From JABDQZ01 sp963801985 (lineage in GTDB: Bacteria > Pseudomonadota > Gammaproteobacteria > Chromatiales > Chromatiaceae), in the NCBI GenBank assembly GCA_963801985.1, contig CAWDGV010000008.1, positions 39,360 to 103,359 on the forward strand: a DNA stretch of 64,000 nt, read 5' to 3'. Numbering within the stretch: position 1 is the first letter of the stretch; each line of letters begins with the position of its first letter. The translations under genes were made by a program, and so were the position numbers. The notes beneath the pieces were generated by a model, which was not told where the DNA came from, did no database searches, and saw nothing but the letters and a program-made list of their open reading frames with translations. Shown in pieces: positions 35,881-45,866 of this stretch.

Positions 35881-36582
35881 ATGCGTTTACTGGTTGTTGA
35901 AGATGAACAGAAGTTACGCGAGCAACTGAAACAGCGTTTGCAGCAGAAGGGCTATACGGTGGATGCTGCAGCAGATGGTAATGCAGGTCTGTTCCTGGGT
36001 TCTGAATATCCAATGGATCTGGCCATTATTGACCTGGGCCTGCCGGGACTTTCCGGTATTGATGTCATCAGGAAGCTGCGTGACAGGCAGCGTAGTTTTC
36101 CAATACTCATTCTTACCGCCAGATCTAACTGGCAGGACAAAGTTGATGGCCTGGAAGCAGGTGCTGATGATTACCTGGTCAAACCTTTTCATATAGAAGA
36201 ACTTTTTGCGCGGGTGAATGCCTTGTTAAGGCGTTCGGCTGGTCACGCAACTTCTATCCTGCAATATGGTGAGGTCAGACTGGATACTGCACGCCAGGAT
36301 TTACAGGTGCATGCACAACCGGTGGATCTGACCAGCTATGAATACCGTGTAATCGAATACCTGATGATTAATGCCGGTAAGGTGATATCCAAGACGGAAC
36401 TGACTGAACATATTTACGATCAGGATTTTGATCGTGACAGTAATGTACTGGAAGTTTTTATCGGGCGGTTACGCAAGAAAATAGATCCACAAAACAAGCT
36501 TAAACTAATCGAAACAGTACGTGGCAGGGGGTATCGTTTTACGCTGACTCCTGAGGATTCTGCCGGGCAGGTTTCGGATTGA
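35881..36582 (+). CDS. OmpR/PhoP-family response regulator
   Basis: A 233-residue regulator. REC domain: Asp8-9 (VVEDEQ), phosphoacceptor Asp51 (AIIDLGLPG) and Lys101 (VKPF). A winged-helix DNA-binding domain follows (about 130-225), with GRLRKKID and VRGRGYRF. The ATG at 35881 matches the family start MRLLVVEDE, so a longer frame is discounted. It overlaps the kinase by 4 nt. PhoP-like is the best fit; the true signal is unknown, so I give no symbol. Confidence 0.92.
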   Translation: MRLLVVEDEQKLREQLKQRLQQKGYTVDAAADGNAGLFLGSEYPMDLAIIDLGLPGLSGIDVIRKLRDRQRSFPILILTARSNWQDKVDGLEAGADDYLVKPFHIEELFARVNALLRRSAGHATSILQYGEVRLDTARQDLQVHAQPVDLTSYEYRVIEYLMINAGKVISKTELTEHIYDQDFDRDSNVLEVFIGRLRKKIDPQNKLKLIETVRGRGYRFTLTPEDSAGQVSD

Positions 36583-37898
36583 AGTATTCCTTAAGCCATA
36601 GACTGATTCTGGCTGCTGTTGTGGTGTTGGCGGCCTTTCTGAGTATTGCGGGTTTTGCCTTGCATACCCTGTATGAAAAACGGGCTGTGGCTTCATTGCA
36701 AACCCAGTTGCTGGGGCATGTGTATACTTTGCTTTCAGCTGCAAAAGAAGATGACAAGGGACTGATAAAGCTGGCCGAACTGGTACCAGATCCTCGCCTG
36801 AATCAGACCGATTCAGGACTCTATGCCGAGGTCAGGGCACATCAGGCTGAATATCATTGGCTGTCGGCATCAATTCTGGGTCAACAGTTGCAGTTGCATC
36901 AGCCTACGGCTGCGGGGCAGGCGGTATATCGACAAACGGACCATTTGTTAATTCTTAATTTCGGTATTGCCTGGGATGACCTTAGCGGCGAGGCCTGGGA
37001 TTACACCATCAGTATTGCCACCAGCCTGGACGGATTCAGGCAGGATATGCAGCGTTTCAGAAAAAGCCTGTTGAACTGGCTTGGAGGCAGTGCCCTATTG
37101 TTGTTGCTTGTGCAGATTGCTGTATTACGCTGGGGTTTAAGTCCACTGAAACAGGCGGCTGAGGATATTAAACGAGTCGAGTCTGGTCAGCTCGACAAAC
37201 TTCGTGGTAAATATCCCGAGGAGCTGCGAGGCCTGACGGATAACCTTAATTCGCTGATCGCGCATGCAGCAGCAAATCAGCAACGCTACCGCAACAGTCT
37301 TGGCGATCTGGCTCATAGTTTGAAAACACCTTTAGCCCTGTTGCAGGCAGCCAGGGAAAAAGACGGTGTTGATGAGTTGCATGCATCACTGGATGAGCAG
37401 CTTCCGCATATTGATGCGCTGGTTCAATATTACCTGCAGCGCGCCTCAGTCATGGGTAAGACAACGCTGGCCCAGGCTATTGAACTCAGGCCGGTAGTAG
37501 AAAAAATTGTGCGTGGCCTGGATAAGGTTTACCAGGAAAAACAGGTAAAAACTGAAGTGCTGATCAGTAAAGAAAGCGTTTTCCAGGGTGACCAGGCCGA
37601 CTTGATGGAGCTCCTGGGGAACCTGCTGGATAATGCTTACAAATATGGCAACAGGCATATCGTGATTTCAGCCGATATGGTGCCTAAGCTGGTTATCCGT
37701 GTTGAGGATGATGGTCCGGGGATTGCCGAGCAGGATCGCCAACTTTTACTGCAGCGTGGTATGCGTGCTGACCAGAAGCAGTCGGGGCAGGGTATTGGCC
37801 TGGGTATTGTTAACGAAATTGTCTCTCTTTATGACGCGCAACTGGAGGTCGGTAAAAGTTCCCTGGGTGGCGTGATTTTCAGTATACGTTTCAGCTGA
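36579..37898 (+). CDS. PhoQ-like sensor histidine kinase
   Basis: A 439-residue kinase with two transmembrane helices (about 10-30 and 167-185), a periplasmic domain between them, a HAMP linker, an H-box with the phosphoacceptor in GDLAHSLKTPLALLQ, and an ATPase domain with NLLDNAYKYG, DDGPGI and GQGIGLGIV. It starts with TTG at 36579 inside the regulator's stop. The HSLKTPLA box is typical of PhoQ. Confidence 0.9.
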   Translation: MKYSLSHRLILAAVVVLAAFLSIAGFALHTLYEKRAVASLQTQLLGHVYTLLSAAKEDDKGLIKLAELVPDPRLNQTDSGLYAEVRAHQAEYHWLSASILGQQLQLHQPTAAGQAVYRQTDHLLILNFGIAWDDLSGEAWDYTISIATSLDGFRQDMQRFRKSLLNWLGGSALLLLLVQIAVLRWGLSPLKQAAEDIKRVESGQLDKLRGKYPEELRGLTDNLNSLIAHAAANQQRYRNSLGDLAHSLKTPLALLQAAREKDGVDELHASLDEQLPHIDALVQYYLQRASVMGKTTLAQAIELRPVVEKIVRGLDKVYQEKQVKTEVLISKESVFQGDQADLMELLGNLLDNAYKYGNRHIVISADMVPKLVIRVEDDGPGIAEQDRQLLLQRGMRADQKQSGQGIGLGIVNEIVSLYDAQLEVGKSSLGGVIFSIRFS

Positions 37899-37982
37899 AA
37901 ATGACAGTTTGTGGGATAGGCCCTTGGAATCGGGGCGTCTATCTGAAACAATTCGCCATCAATTTTTTAGCGGGGAAATATT

Positions 37983-39218
37983 ATGCCTTTAGTAAAACCT
38001 TTTACTGGACTGCGACCAGCCGAGGGGCGAGCAGACGATGTTGTTGCGCCACCCTACGATGTAATGAATGCGGCCGAAGCACGCGAGATGGTTGAAGGCC
38101 GGCCATGGAGCTTTTTACATATTTCCCGTCCGGAAGTGGATCTGCCGGAAGACACCGATCCCTATTCCGGTGAGGTCTATGCCAAGGCGGCTGAAAACCT
38201 GCAGCACATGATTAATGAAGGCGTGCTGGTGCGTGATCCACAAGACAGTTATTACGTTTATCGGCTGACGATGGGCTCGCATGTACAGACAGGCCTGGTG
38301 GCGGCAGCATCTGTCGAGGCCTATGATGCGGATCGTATTAAAAAGCATGAATTTACCCGCCCGGTTAAAGAAGATGACAGAGTCCGCCAGGTTGAAGCTT
38401 TAAATGCGCAAACCGGGCCGGTATTCCTGGTCTACAAGGCCAACCAGGTAGTGGACGATATTCTTGCGGCAACCAGCCAGCAGGCAGCTGATGTTGATGT
38501 TACTGCCAACGATGGTGTGCGTCATGAAATCTGGGTGTTGTCTGATGCCGGGAAAGTCGCCGCTCTGACTGAAGCATTTGACGCCATGGATGCTATTTAT
38601 GTTGCTGATGGCCATCATCGCTCAGCGGCCGGCTCACGTGTCGGCAACAGCCAGAAAGCAGCTAACCCGTCTCACACTGGCAACGAATCATACAATTATT
38701 TCCTCAGCGTGATTTTTCCGCATGACCAGATGCAGATCCTGGATTACAACCGTGTTGTCAAAGACCTGCATGGAATGAGTGAGCAGGCTTTCCTGGACAA
38801 GGTTGCCGAGCGTTTTGAAATTGAGACTTCTGATCAGCCTGTTAAACCCACCAGGGAGGCTGAGTTTGGTATGTATTTGCCTAACCAATGGTACAAGTTG
38901 ACCTTGAAAGACGAGGTACCGGCTGATCCTGTTGCCCGCCTCGATGTCAGCCTGCTGGCAGATAACCTGATTGACCCGATTCTGGGTATCAGTGACCCGA
39001 GACGTGATAACAGAATTGATTTTGTTGGTGGTATCCGTGGCCTGGGGGAATTGGAAAAGCGGGTCAATTCAGGTGACTGGGCTGTTGCCTTTGCCTTGTT
39101 CCCAACCACGATGGTGGCACTCATGGCGGTAGCTGATGCCGGTGAGGTGATGCCGCCAAAATCAACCTGGTTTGAGCCCAAGCTGGCCGATGGACTGGTA
39201 AGTCACGTACTCGACTAG
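37983..39218 (+). CDS. DUF1015 family protein (SerK-like putative kinase)
   Basis: A 411-residue soluble protein covering the whole DUF1015 domain. The N-terminal GLRPAEGRADDVVAPPYDVM and central VADGHHRSAAG are family hallmarks. Some members of this family act as free-serine kinases in archaea and bacteria; whether this one does is unproven. The TAG stop is followed immediately by the relA ATG without any gap, suggesting coupled expression. Confidence 0.88.
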   Translation: MPLVKPFTGLRPAEGRADDVVAPPYDVMNAAEAREMVEGRPWSFLHISRPEVDLPEDTDPYSGEVYAKAAENLQHMINEGVLVRDPQDSYYVYRLTMGSHVQTGLVAAASVEAYDADRIKKHEFTRPVKEDDRVRQVEALNAQTGPVFLVYKANQVVDDILAATSQQAADVDVTANDGVRHEIWVLSDAGKVAALTEAFDAMDAIYVADGHHRSAAGSRVGNSQKAANPSHTGNESYNYFLSVIFPHDQMQILDYNRVVKDLHGMSEQAFLDKVAERFEIETSDQPVKPTREAEFGMYLPNQWYKLTLKDEVPADPVARLDVSLLADNLIDPILGISDPRRDNRIDFVGGIRGLGELEKRVNSGDWAVAFALFPTTMVALMAVADAGEVMPPKSTWFEPKLADGLVSHVLD

Positions 39219-41441
39219 ATGGTTTCAGTCACTTCAGTCCTTCCCAGGGAAAACAAGCTGGATGCTTCCGACATTGAAGCCTGGCTCGACTCTATCGCAG
39301 TGGAACGCGATGACGATGAAATGGATTACCTGCGTGCAGCCTGCATGGAAGCGCTGCACCTTTACAAGGACGCTACCAAGCCATCCGGTGAATTGACAAT
39401 TCTCTATGTCCTGCATGTCGCCGATATCCTCAACAAGCTGAAACTGGATGTTGAAAGCATGGCTGCGGCCCTGTTGCATGATGCCGTAGGCAGTATCGGC
39501 TACGATGAAAGACGCATCGAGGGTATGTTTGGTGCATACCTGTTGCAGATGCTGAAAAACATGGCACGTATCGGCATGGTGGCATCGGGCAGTGCAGCCT
39601 CGATCACCGAGGAGCAGCACATCGAAAACCTGCGCCGTATGCTGCTGGGGATCGCCAGTGATGTGCGTGTCGTTCTGGTTGTACTGGCTGAACGCGTGCA
39701 CATCGCCAGGACTTTAAAGTACTGTGATGAGGCGACCAGGCGCCGCGTGGCACTGGAAACCCGGGATATCTATGCTCCGTTGGCTAACCGGCTTGGTGTC
39801 TGGCAGCTCAAGTGGGAGCTGGAAGACCTGGCACTGCGTTACCTGGAACCTGACAATTACATGAAGCTGGCCAAGCAACTCAAAGGCCGGCGCCATGATC
39901 GGGAAAAGTATATTCACGATGTTATCAGCCTGTTGCATGAGAAATTTGCCGAGCACGACATCCAGGCTGATATATCAGGCCGTCCCAAGCATATTTACAG
40001 CATCTGGAAAAAAATGCAGCGCAAGGGCGTGGACTTTGAACAAATCTTTGATGTACTGGCTGTCCGGGTGATGGTTGATACTGTGGCGCAGTGCTACGAG
40101 GTGCTGGGTATTGTGCACGGCATCTGGAAACATATACCGGGCGAGTTTGATGATTATATCGCGACTCCAAAAGCCAACCATTACCAGTCGCTGCATACTG
40201 CGGTGATCGATTCGGAAGGCAAGCCACTGGAAATCCAGGTCAGAACCTATGATATGCATGACCATGCAGAACGCGGCGTGGCTGCACACTGGCGCTACAA
40301 GGAAAATCGCGGCCAGGATGAAGAACTCGAGAAACGTATTGAATGGATGCGACAATGGCTTGAGCTGAAGGAAGAGGGCAACGGTGAAGCCGATTTTGTC
40401 GGCGAGATGCAGGATGAATTCGAGTCCACCCAGATCTATGTCTTGACACCCCAGGGTAATGTCATCGAATTACCGCTCGGTTCAACACCGATTGATTTTG
40501 CCTATGCCATTCATACTGATGTCGGTCATCGTTGCCGTGGCGCCAAGGTCGATGGACATATCGTGACGCTCAACACTAAGCTGCAAAGCGGTTACACGGT
40601 TGAAATTCTGACGATAAAACAGGGTGGCCCGAGTCGCGACTGGTTAAATTTGCACCTCGGATACTGCAAAACATCCAGGGCAAGAAACCGCATCAGGCAA
40701 TGGTTCAAGCATCAGGACTTCGAAGAGCACATTAAAATTGGCCGTTCCAGCCTGGACCGGGAAATTCACCGTCTCGGTTTACAGGCGCCGGACCTCGACA
40801 AGATCGCCGAACGCTTCAACCAGAACAACAGCGATGATCTGCTTGCAGCTATTGGGCGGGGCGATGTTTCTCCAATACAGGTGGCGGCAAGTGCGCATCG
40901 ACGCCAGGCCGAGTTGCCGCTGAACCTGCCACCACATGCGCCCACCCGCAAAAGATCCCGGGCACATAAAAAATCGTCGGCTTCCAATGATGTCATTGTC
41001 GAAGGTGTTGGTGATCTCCTGACCAGCATGGCCAAGTGCTGTAAACCGGTTCCCTACGACCCGATAGTTGGCTATATCACCCGGGGACGTGGAATAACCA
41101 TTCATCGGCGTGATTGTCCGATGATCGAGCGTATAGATGAGAGCGGCATGGAGCGCCTGATTAACGTCGTCTGGGCACAGGATCCCGAGGCAGATAGTGG
41201 CGCTTACCCGGTAGATATCCGGGTTTATGCGATGGATAGAAAAGGCCTGCTCAGGGATATTTCCTCGGTGCTGGCCAACGAGGATGTGGATGTTGTTGGG
41301 GTAAAAACACATTCTGATCGTAAAAAAGACCGGGCAAGCATGCGCTTTACCGTCGAGATTCAGAACATTCAGCAGTTAAGCCGGGTTATGGAAAAAATAT
41401 CCCAGTTGCCAGAGGTCATTGAAGTCAAGAGGCAGACCTGA
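39219..41441 (+). CDS. relA: (p)ppGpp synthetase RelA
   Basis: A 740-residue RSH enzyme with HD, synthetase, TGS and ACT domains. The HD domain keeps HD (87-88), but the hydrolase motif HDxxED reads HDAVGS, so hydrolysis should be lost. The synthetase carries the acidic EFDD motif (309-312) typical of RelA, not the RxKD of bifunctional SpoT. The TGS domain (IYVLTPQGNVIELP) and ACT domain (RKGLLRDISSVLA) are present for ribosome sensing. The ATG directly follows the stop of the DUF1015 gene. Confidence 0.94.
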   Translation: MVSVTSVLPRENKLDASDIEAWLDSIAVERDDDEMDYLRAACMEALHLYKDATKPSGELTILYVLHVADILNKLKLDVESMAAALLHDAVGSIGYDERRIEGMFGAYLLQMLKNMARIGMVASGSAASITEEQHIENLRRMLLGIASDVRVVLVVLAERVHIARTLKYCDEATRRRVALETRDIYAPLANRLGVWQLKWELEDLALRYLEPDNYMKLAKQLKGRRHDREKYIHDVISLLHEKFAEHDIQADISGRPKHIYSIWKKMQRKGVDFEQIFDVLAVRVMVDTVAQCYEVLGIVHGIWKHIPGEFDDYIATPKANHYQSLHTAVIDSEGKPLEIQVRTYDMHDHAERGVAAHWRYKENRGQDEELEKRIEWMRQWLELKEEGNGEADFVGEMQDEFESTQIYVLTPQGNVIELPLGSTPIDFAYAIHTDVGHRCRGAKVDGHIVTLNTKLQSGYTVEILTIKQGGPSRDWLNLHLGYCKTSRARNRIRQWFKHQDFEEHIKIGRSSLDREIHRLGLQAPDLDKIAERFNQNNSDDLLAAIGRGDVSPIQVAASAHRRQAELPLNLPPHAPTRKRSRAHKKSSASNDVIVEGVGDLLTSMAKCCKPVPYDPIVGYITRGRGITIHRRDCPMIERIDESGMERLINVVWAQDPEADSGAYPVDIRVYAMDRKGLLRDISSVLANEDVDVVGVKTHSDRKKDRASMRFTVEIQNIQQLSRVMEKISQLPEVIEVKRQT

Positions 41442-41568
41442 CTGTGTGATCGGGCCTAAGTGCAGGGTTGTGTTGTTTCTGTAGCACAAAAAGCCTAAAC
41501 TCGTACTTTAATTTATAGGGTAAAAACTTGATTTACCTATAAAAACTACCTTATATCAGGGTTTGACG

Positions 41569-42639
41569 TTGGCAGTGAGCGATAAAATCAATTTAATGGA
41601 CCTTGACCGTAAAGGGTTTGAGACCTTTGTCGAGTCGCTGGGGCACAAGGCATTCAACGGCCGCAATGTCATGAAATGGATCCATAAGCATGGAGTCACT
41701 GATTTTGATGCCATGACGGATGTGTCCAAAAAACTCCGTTCACAGTTGCAAGAATCTGCTTATATAGAAATTCCTGAAATTATCTTTGAACAGCCGGCCC
41801 TGGATGGCACCATGAAATGGCTGCTTGAACTGCCTGATGGCCAACGCATCGAAACAGTGTTTATCCCCGAGGGTGAGCGGGCCACTTTATGTGTTTCGTC
41901 ACAGGTCGGTTGTGCGCTGGATTGTTCATTTTGTTCTACTGCCCAGCAGGGGTTCAATCGTAACCTGACAACGGCTGAGATCATTGGCCAGCTCTGGCGG
42001 GTCACCCACGAAATGCAACAGCCGTTAAGCAATGTCGTCATGATGGGTATGGGTGAGCCATTGGCAAACTTCGATGCTGTTGTCGCGGCAATGAACCTGA
42101 TGCAGGATGACATGTGCTACATGCTTTCACGTCACCGGGTTACCTTGAGTACTTCCGGTATTGTGCCGGCACTCAATAAATTGCGGGAGGTGAGCAATGT
42201 CTCTCTGGCTGTCTCCCTGCATGCTCCCAATAATGAATTACGTAACCAGCTGGTTCCCATTAACCAGAAGTATCCTCTGGAAGAGTTGTTGCCAGCCTGC
42301 AAGGCCTACCTGCGCGGTGAAAAACGTCGCAAGATTACCTGGGAATATGTCATGCTTGACGGTATTAACGATACTGACAAGCATGCACGTGAATTAATGC
42401 GATTACTCGAAGGTGTCCCTTCGAAAATCAATCTGATACCGTTTAATCCATTTCCGGGAACCGGCTACAAGGCTTCTCCCCGGGAGCGTATCGATAAGTT
42501 CCGGGAAAGACTGGTCCGTTCAGGCCTGGTTGTCGTGACGCGCAAAACCCGGGGTGAGGATATTGATGCAGCCTGTGGACAGTTGGTTGGTAAAGTTAAG
42601 GACCGTAGTCGTCGTCAGCTAAGAGGGCTGAACCGTTGA
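41569..42639 (+). CDS. rlmN: 23S rRNA (A2503-C2)/tRNA (A37-C2) methyltransferase
   Basis: A 356-residue radical SAM enzyme. The cluster motif is CALDCSFCSTAQQGF, and the catalytic Cys pair includes GEDIDAACGQLVG at the C-terminus. It methylates A2503 of 23S rRNA and A37 of some tRNAs. Two TTG codons and one GTG are possible starts; the TTG at 41569 has AGGG seven bases upstream. The pilW gene overlaps its stop by 4 nt. Confidence 0.95.
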   Translation: MAVSDKINLMDLDRKGFETFVESLGHKAFNGRNVMKWIHKHGVTDFDAMTDVSKKLRSQLQESAYIEIPEIIFEQPALDGTMKWLLELPDGQRIETVFIPEGERATLCVSSQVGCALDCSFCSTAQQGFNRNLTTAEIIGQLWRVTHEMQQPLSNVVMMGMGEPLANFDAVVAAMNLMQDDMCYMLSRHRVTLSTSGIVPALNKLREVSNVSLAVSLHAPNNELRNQLVPINQKYPLEELLPACKAYLRGEKRRKITWEYVMLDGINDTDKHARELMRLLEGVPSKINLIPFNPFPGTGYKASPRERIDKFRERLVRSGLVVVTRKTRGEDIDAACGQLVGKVKDRSRRQLRGLNR

Positions 42640-43421
42640 AAAAGAAAAATCTAATCATTGGTGCAATGTTGGCTTTGTTAGTGGGAGGCTGCGCTTCCAA
42701 TCCTGATTATTCCAGTGAGAGTGGCAACCGGGAAATCAACCTGGAAGCAGGTAAATATGATGAGAGCCCGGCAAATCTTTTTATCCAGTTGGCATATGCT
42801 TATCTGCGGGAAGGCGATGTTAATACTGCATTGATAAATGCCGAAAAAGCTGTCGAAAAAGACCCCTCAAATCCCAATGCGCATAATATTCTGGGTCTGC
42901 TCTACCAGCGCCTGGGGCAGCCGACCAAGGCTGACGTGCAATTCAGGGAGGCATTGTCAATTGCCCCGAATGATCCGTATATCAACAATGCCTACGGAGG
43001 CTTTCAATGTGAATTAAAAAACCTTGATAAGTCAATGATTCACTTCAAAAAAACTATCAGTCACCCGCTTTATCGTGATAAATGGATTCCGATGACCAAC
43101 ATTGGAATCTGTGCACTTAGGATGAATAATTTAGAACTTGCACAAGAATATTTCCGTAAGGCATTGCAAATTAATGGAAAATTCAGAATTGCACTCTATA
43201 ATATGATTGAAGTGAGTGTTTTGCAGGAAAAATATCTGTCGGCCAGAGCCTACCTGCAACGCTATCTCGAAGTTGGAGAGCATGACTCAAAAACACTCTG
43301 GTGGGGGATACAAACTGAAAAAGTGCTCGGTGACAATGACCGGCTCGACAGTTATAGATTGCTACTTCGTGTTAAATTTCCGGATAGCGAAGAAGCGCAG
43401 TTGTTAATGGCGGATAAGTAA
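42636..43421 (+). CDS. pilW: Type IV pilus biogenesis lipoprotein PilW/PilF
   Basis: A 261-residue lipoprotein: the lipobox LVGGCAS puts the lipid Cys at about 19. Several TPR repeats follow (IQLAYAYLREGDVNTAL, AHNILGLLYQRLGQPTKA and others). It helps the pilus secretin PilQ form at the outer membrane. It starts with TTG, overlaps rlmN and sits before rodZ, the standard order. No other pilus genes are in the window. Confidence 0.9.
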   Translation: MKKKNLIIGAMLALLVGGCASNPDYSSESGNREINLEAGKYDESPANLFIQLAYAYLREGDVNTALINAEKAVEKDPSNPNAHNILGLLYQRLGQPTKADVQFREALSIAPNDPYINNAYGGFQCELKNLDKSMIHFKKTISHPLYRDKWIPMTNIGICALRMNNLELAQEYFRKALQINGKFRIALYNMIEVSVLQEKYLSARAYLQRYLEVGEHDSKTLWWGIQTEKVLGDNDRLDSYRLLLRVKFPDSEEAQLLMADK

Positions 43422-43423
43422 AA

Positions 43424-44428
43424 ATGAGTGCACTACCTTTACAGGATACCGATTCAGTAATTGCGGAATTACCCAAACCCAAAGGTCCCGGGGCAAGACT
43501 AAAGGCTGCGCGCCAGGCCAAGCAGCTTGATCTCGACCTGGTGGCTGCCCAGTTACACCTGAGTCATGAAATGATTGTTGCGCTGGAAGCGGATGATTAT
43601 GAGCAGTTACCTGCCAGGGTATTTGTTGTTGGTTACCTGAGAAACTATGCGCGCCATGTCGGCTTGCCGCCGGAGGCCATAATTCAGGCGCTCAATAATT
43701 ACCTGCCAGCAGAGGAAACCCGGACTGAGTTACCCAAGGTTGGCGGTGGGGCCGGTGAAATTTTCAAGCCATCAACTCATGCAAGACACAGTTCATTCAG
43801 TTTTTTTACCCTGTTTATGCTGGTAGCTGCAGTTGCACTGTTCTTTGCCTGGCAAAAAGGCTTGGTTTCACTACCGGCTGCACTAATCAGCGGAGATTTT
43901 CAGCAAACAGACCCGGTGGCGGACAACTCATTGACAGCCTCAGCGCTGATTCCGGTTCAGAATTCCGCCAAAAACATAAAGCTTCCCATGAAGCCATCCG
44001 TTGAAGTCTCCAGAGAGGTAACCAAGGTTTTGCCGGTGCAAGCGGAACCTGTGCCGGGATCCCGCCCGGAAACGCCGGCTGTCGAAACTGGTGCTGAAGT
44101 CGGTGAGCCGTTAGAAGTAGCGATGGTTGAAGAAAACACGGTTGCAACTGTCGAAGCACCGTCCCAGGTGATCGCATCTGAACAAGATATTGTCCTCACT
44201 TTTTCTGAAGCTTGCTGGGTCGACATTCGTGATGCATCAGGTACCTTCAAATATATTGCCGAGGCTAAACCGGGTATGGTCAAAAAGCTTGCGGGCAAAG
44301 CGCCTTATAAAATGCTTCTGGGCAATGTCAGTGGGGTAACCCTGACAATAAATGGTGAGCCTTTTGATTTACAAAGGTATAATAAGGCAAATGTAGCGAG
44401 GTTCAGCCTGGACCCATCATCACTGTAA
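43424..44428 (+). CDS. rodZ: Cytoskeletal/transmembrane regulator RodZ
   Basis: A 334-residue protein with a cytoplasmic helix-turn-helix domain (about 20-90, with VVGYLRNYARHVG), one transmembrane helix (about 126-145), a long Pro/Val/Glu linker and a C-terminal DUF4115 domain (ACWVDIRDASGTF and NVSGVTLTINGEPFDL). It connects MreB to the wall machinery. It starts 2 nt after pilW ends. The usual next gene, ispG, is missing here. Confidence 0.9.
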   Translation: MSALPLQDTDSVIAELPKPKGPGARLKAARQAKQLDLDLVAAQLHLSHEMIVALEADDYEQLPARVFVVGYLRNYARHVGLPPEAIIQALNNYLPAEETRTELPKVGGGAGEIFKPSTHARHSSFSFFTLFMLVAAVALFFAWQKGLVSLPAALISGDFQQTDPVADNSLTASALIPVQNSAKNIKLPMKPSVEVSREVTKVLPVQAEPVPGSRPETPAVETGAEVGEPLEVAMVEENTVATVEAPSQVIASEQDIVLTFSEACWVDIRDASGTFKYIAEAKPGMVKKLAGKAPYKMLLGNVSGVTLTINGEPFDLQRYNKANVARFSLDPSSL

Positions 44429-44489
44429 CGTAATGACCAGCTGAACAGGATCTGGCCGAAAGGATCAGATAAATCAGAACCCATTTCAT

Positions 44490-44533
44490 AAAGCCTCGCA
44501 CTGAATTATCAGTGCGGGGCTTTAATAGTTTTT
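44490..44533 (+). terminator. Terminator between rodZ and hisS
   Basis: A 15-bp stem AAAGCCTCGCACTGA / TCAGTGCGGGGCTTT (one T-G pair) around loop ATTA, followed by AATAGTTTTT. Confidence 0.78.
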
Positions 44534-44546
44534 CGGGATGTGAAAA

Positions 44547-45815
44547 ATGGCAAAAAATATCCAGGCGGTAAGGGGAATGAAGGACATTCTTCCCGAACAA
44601 ACACCGTTGTGGCAGTTTCTGGAACAACAGGTCCGGTCAGTACTGAATACTTACGCATACCAGGAAATCAGGATGCCAATTGTAGAAAGTACTGATCTTT
44701 TTAAACGCTCTATTGGTGAAGTAACCGATATCGTTGAAAAGGAAATGTACACTTTTGATGACCGTAATGGAGACAGCCTGACCCTGAGGCCGGAAGGAAC
44801 GGCGGGCTGTGTTCGTGCAGGTATAGAAAATGGCTTGCTGTATAACCAGGTGCAGCGTTTGTGGTACCAGGGTGCCATGTTTCGTCATGAACGTCCGCAG
44901 AAAGGGCGTTATCGCCAGTTTCACCAGATTGGTGTTGAGACATTTGGCATGGCGGGGCCGGATATTGATCTCGAGGTTTTACTGATTACCGCGCGAATCT
45001 GGAAAGCCATAGGATTGACCGGGCTGCAGTTGCAGATCAATACCCTGGGTACATCCGAAGAACGTGTTACCTACCGGGATAAACTGGTTGCTTATTTAAA
45101 CGTCCACCGGGACAAGCTGGACGAAGACAGCTTGAGACGCCTGGAAACCAATCCATTAAGGGTGCTGGATTCAAAGAATCCGGAAATGCAGAGTATGATT
45201 GAAAATGCACCGGCATTACTGGATGAACTCGGTGCGGAGTCCAGGTCACATTTTGACTGGATTTGCCGTGGTCTTGAGAAAAACGGAATTGATTATGTGA
45301 TAAACCCAAGACTGGTTCGAGGACTGGATTATTATTCCCGTACGGTTTTTGAATGGGTTACAGATCGCCTTGGAGCACAGGGTACCGTTTGTGCAGGTGG
45401 GCGATATGATGGACTGGTAGATCAGTTGGGTGGTCGTGCGACGCCTGCCGTTGGTTTTGCCATGGGTATCGAGCGCCTGGTCGCTATCCTGGAAGATGAA
45501 GGTGCAGGACAGGGGCTGGGACAACCCCATATCTACATGGTTTTAATGGGTGACAAGGCAGTTGATGAAGGCTTTGTAATTGCTGAGAAATTGCGGAACT
45601 CATCGCCCGAAATTAAGTTACTGGTCAACTGCGGTGGTGGCAGTTTTAAATCACAATTCAAAAAGGCGGATAAAAGCGGTGCTGCATATGCATTGGTTCT
45701 TGGTGAAGATGAACTGGAGCGAGGTGTAATCAGTTTGAAGTCACTCAGGGACGAGCAGGAGCAAAAAGAACTGTCATTATCGACTTTGAGTGATAGCATT
45801 CGGCCTTTGTTGTAG
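44547..45815 (+). CDS. hisS: Histidyl-tRNA synthetase
   Basis: A 422-residue class II synthetase. Motif 2 is visible as MFRHERPQKGRYRQFHQIG, the His-specific motif as LVRGLDYYSRTVFE, and motif 3 as GFAMGIERL. A C-terminal anticodon-binding domain follows. It starts 13 nt after the terminator T-run. Confidence 0.97.
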   Translation: MAKNIQAVRGMKDILPEQTPLWQFLEQQVRSVLNTYAYQEIRMPIVESTDLFKRSIGEVTDIVEKEMYTFDDRNGDSLTLRPEGTAGCVRAGIENGLLYNQVQRLWYQGAMFRHERPQKGRYRQFHQIGVETFGMAGPDIDLEVLLITARIWKAIGLTGLQLQINTLGTSEERVTYRDKLVAYLNVHRDKLDEDSLRRLETNPLRVLDSKNPEMQSMIENAPALLDELGAESRSHFDWICRGLEKNGIDYVINPRLVRGLDYYSRTVFEWVTDRLGAQGTVCAGGRYDGLVDQLGGRATPAVGFAMGIERLVAILEDEGAGQGLGQPHIYMVLMGDKAVDEGFVIAEKLRNSSPEIKLLVNCGGGSFKSQFKKADKSGAAYALVLGEDELERGVISLKSLRDEQEQKELSLSTLSDSIRPLL

Positions 45816-45866
45816 CGGTGACCCGGGTATTCACTCAAGAATAAATAGGATAAAGAGGTAAGTATT

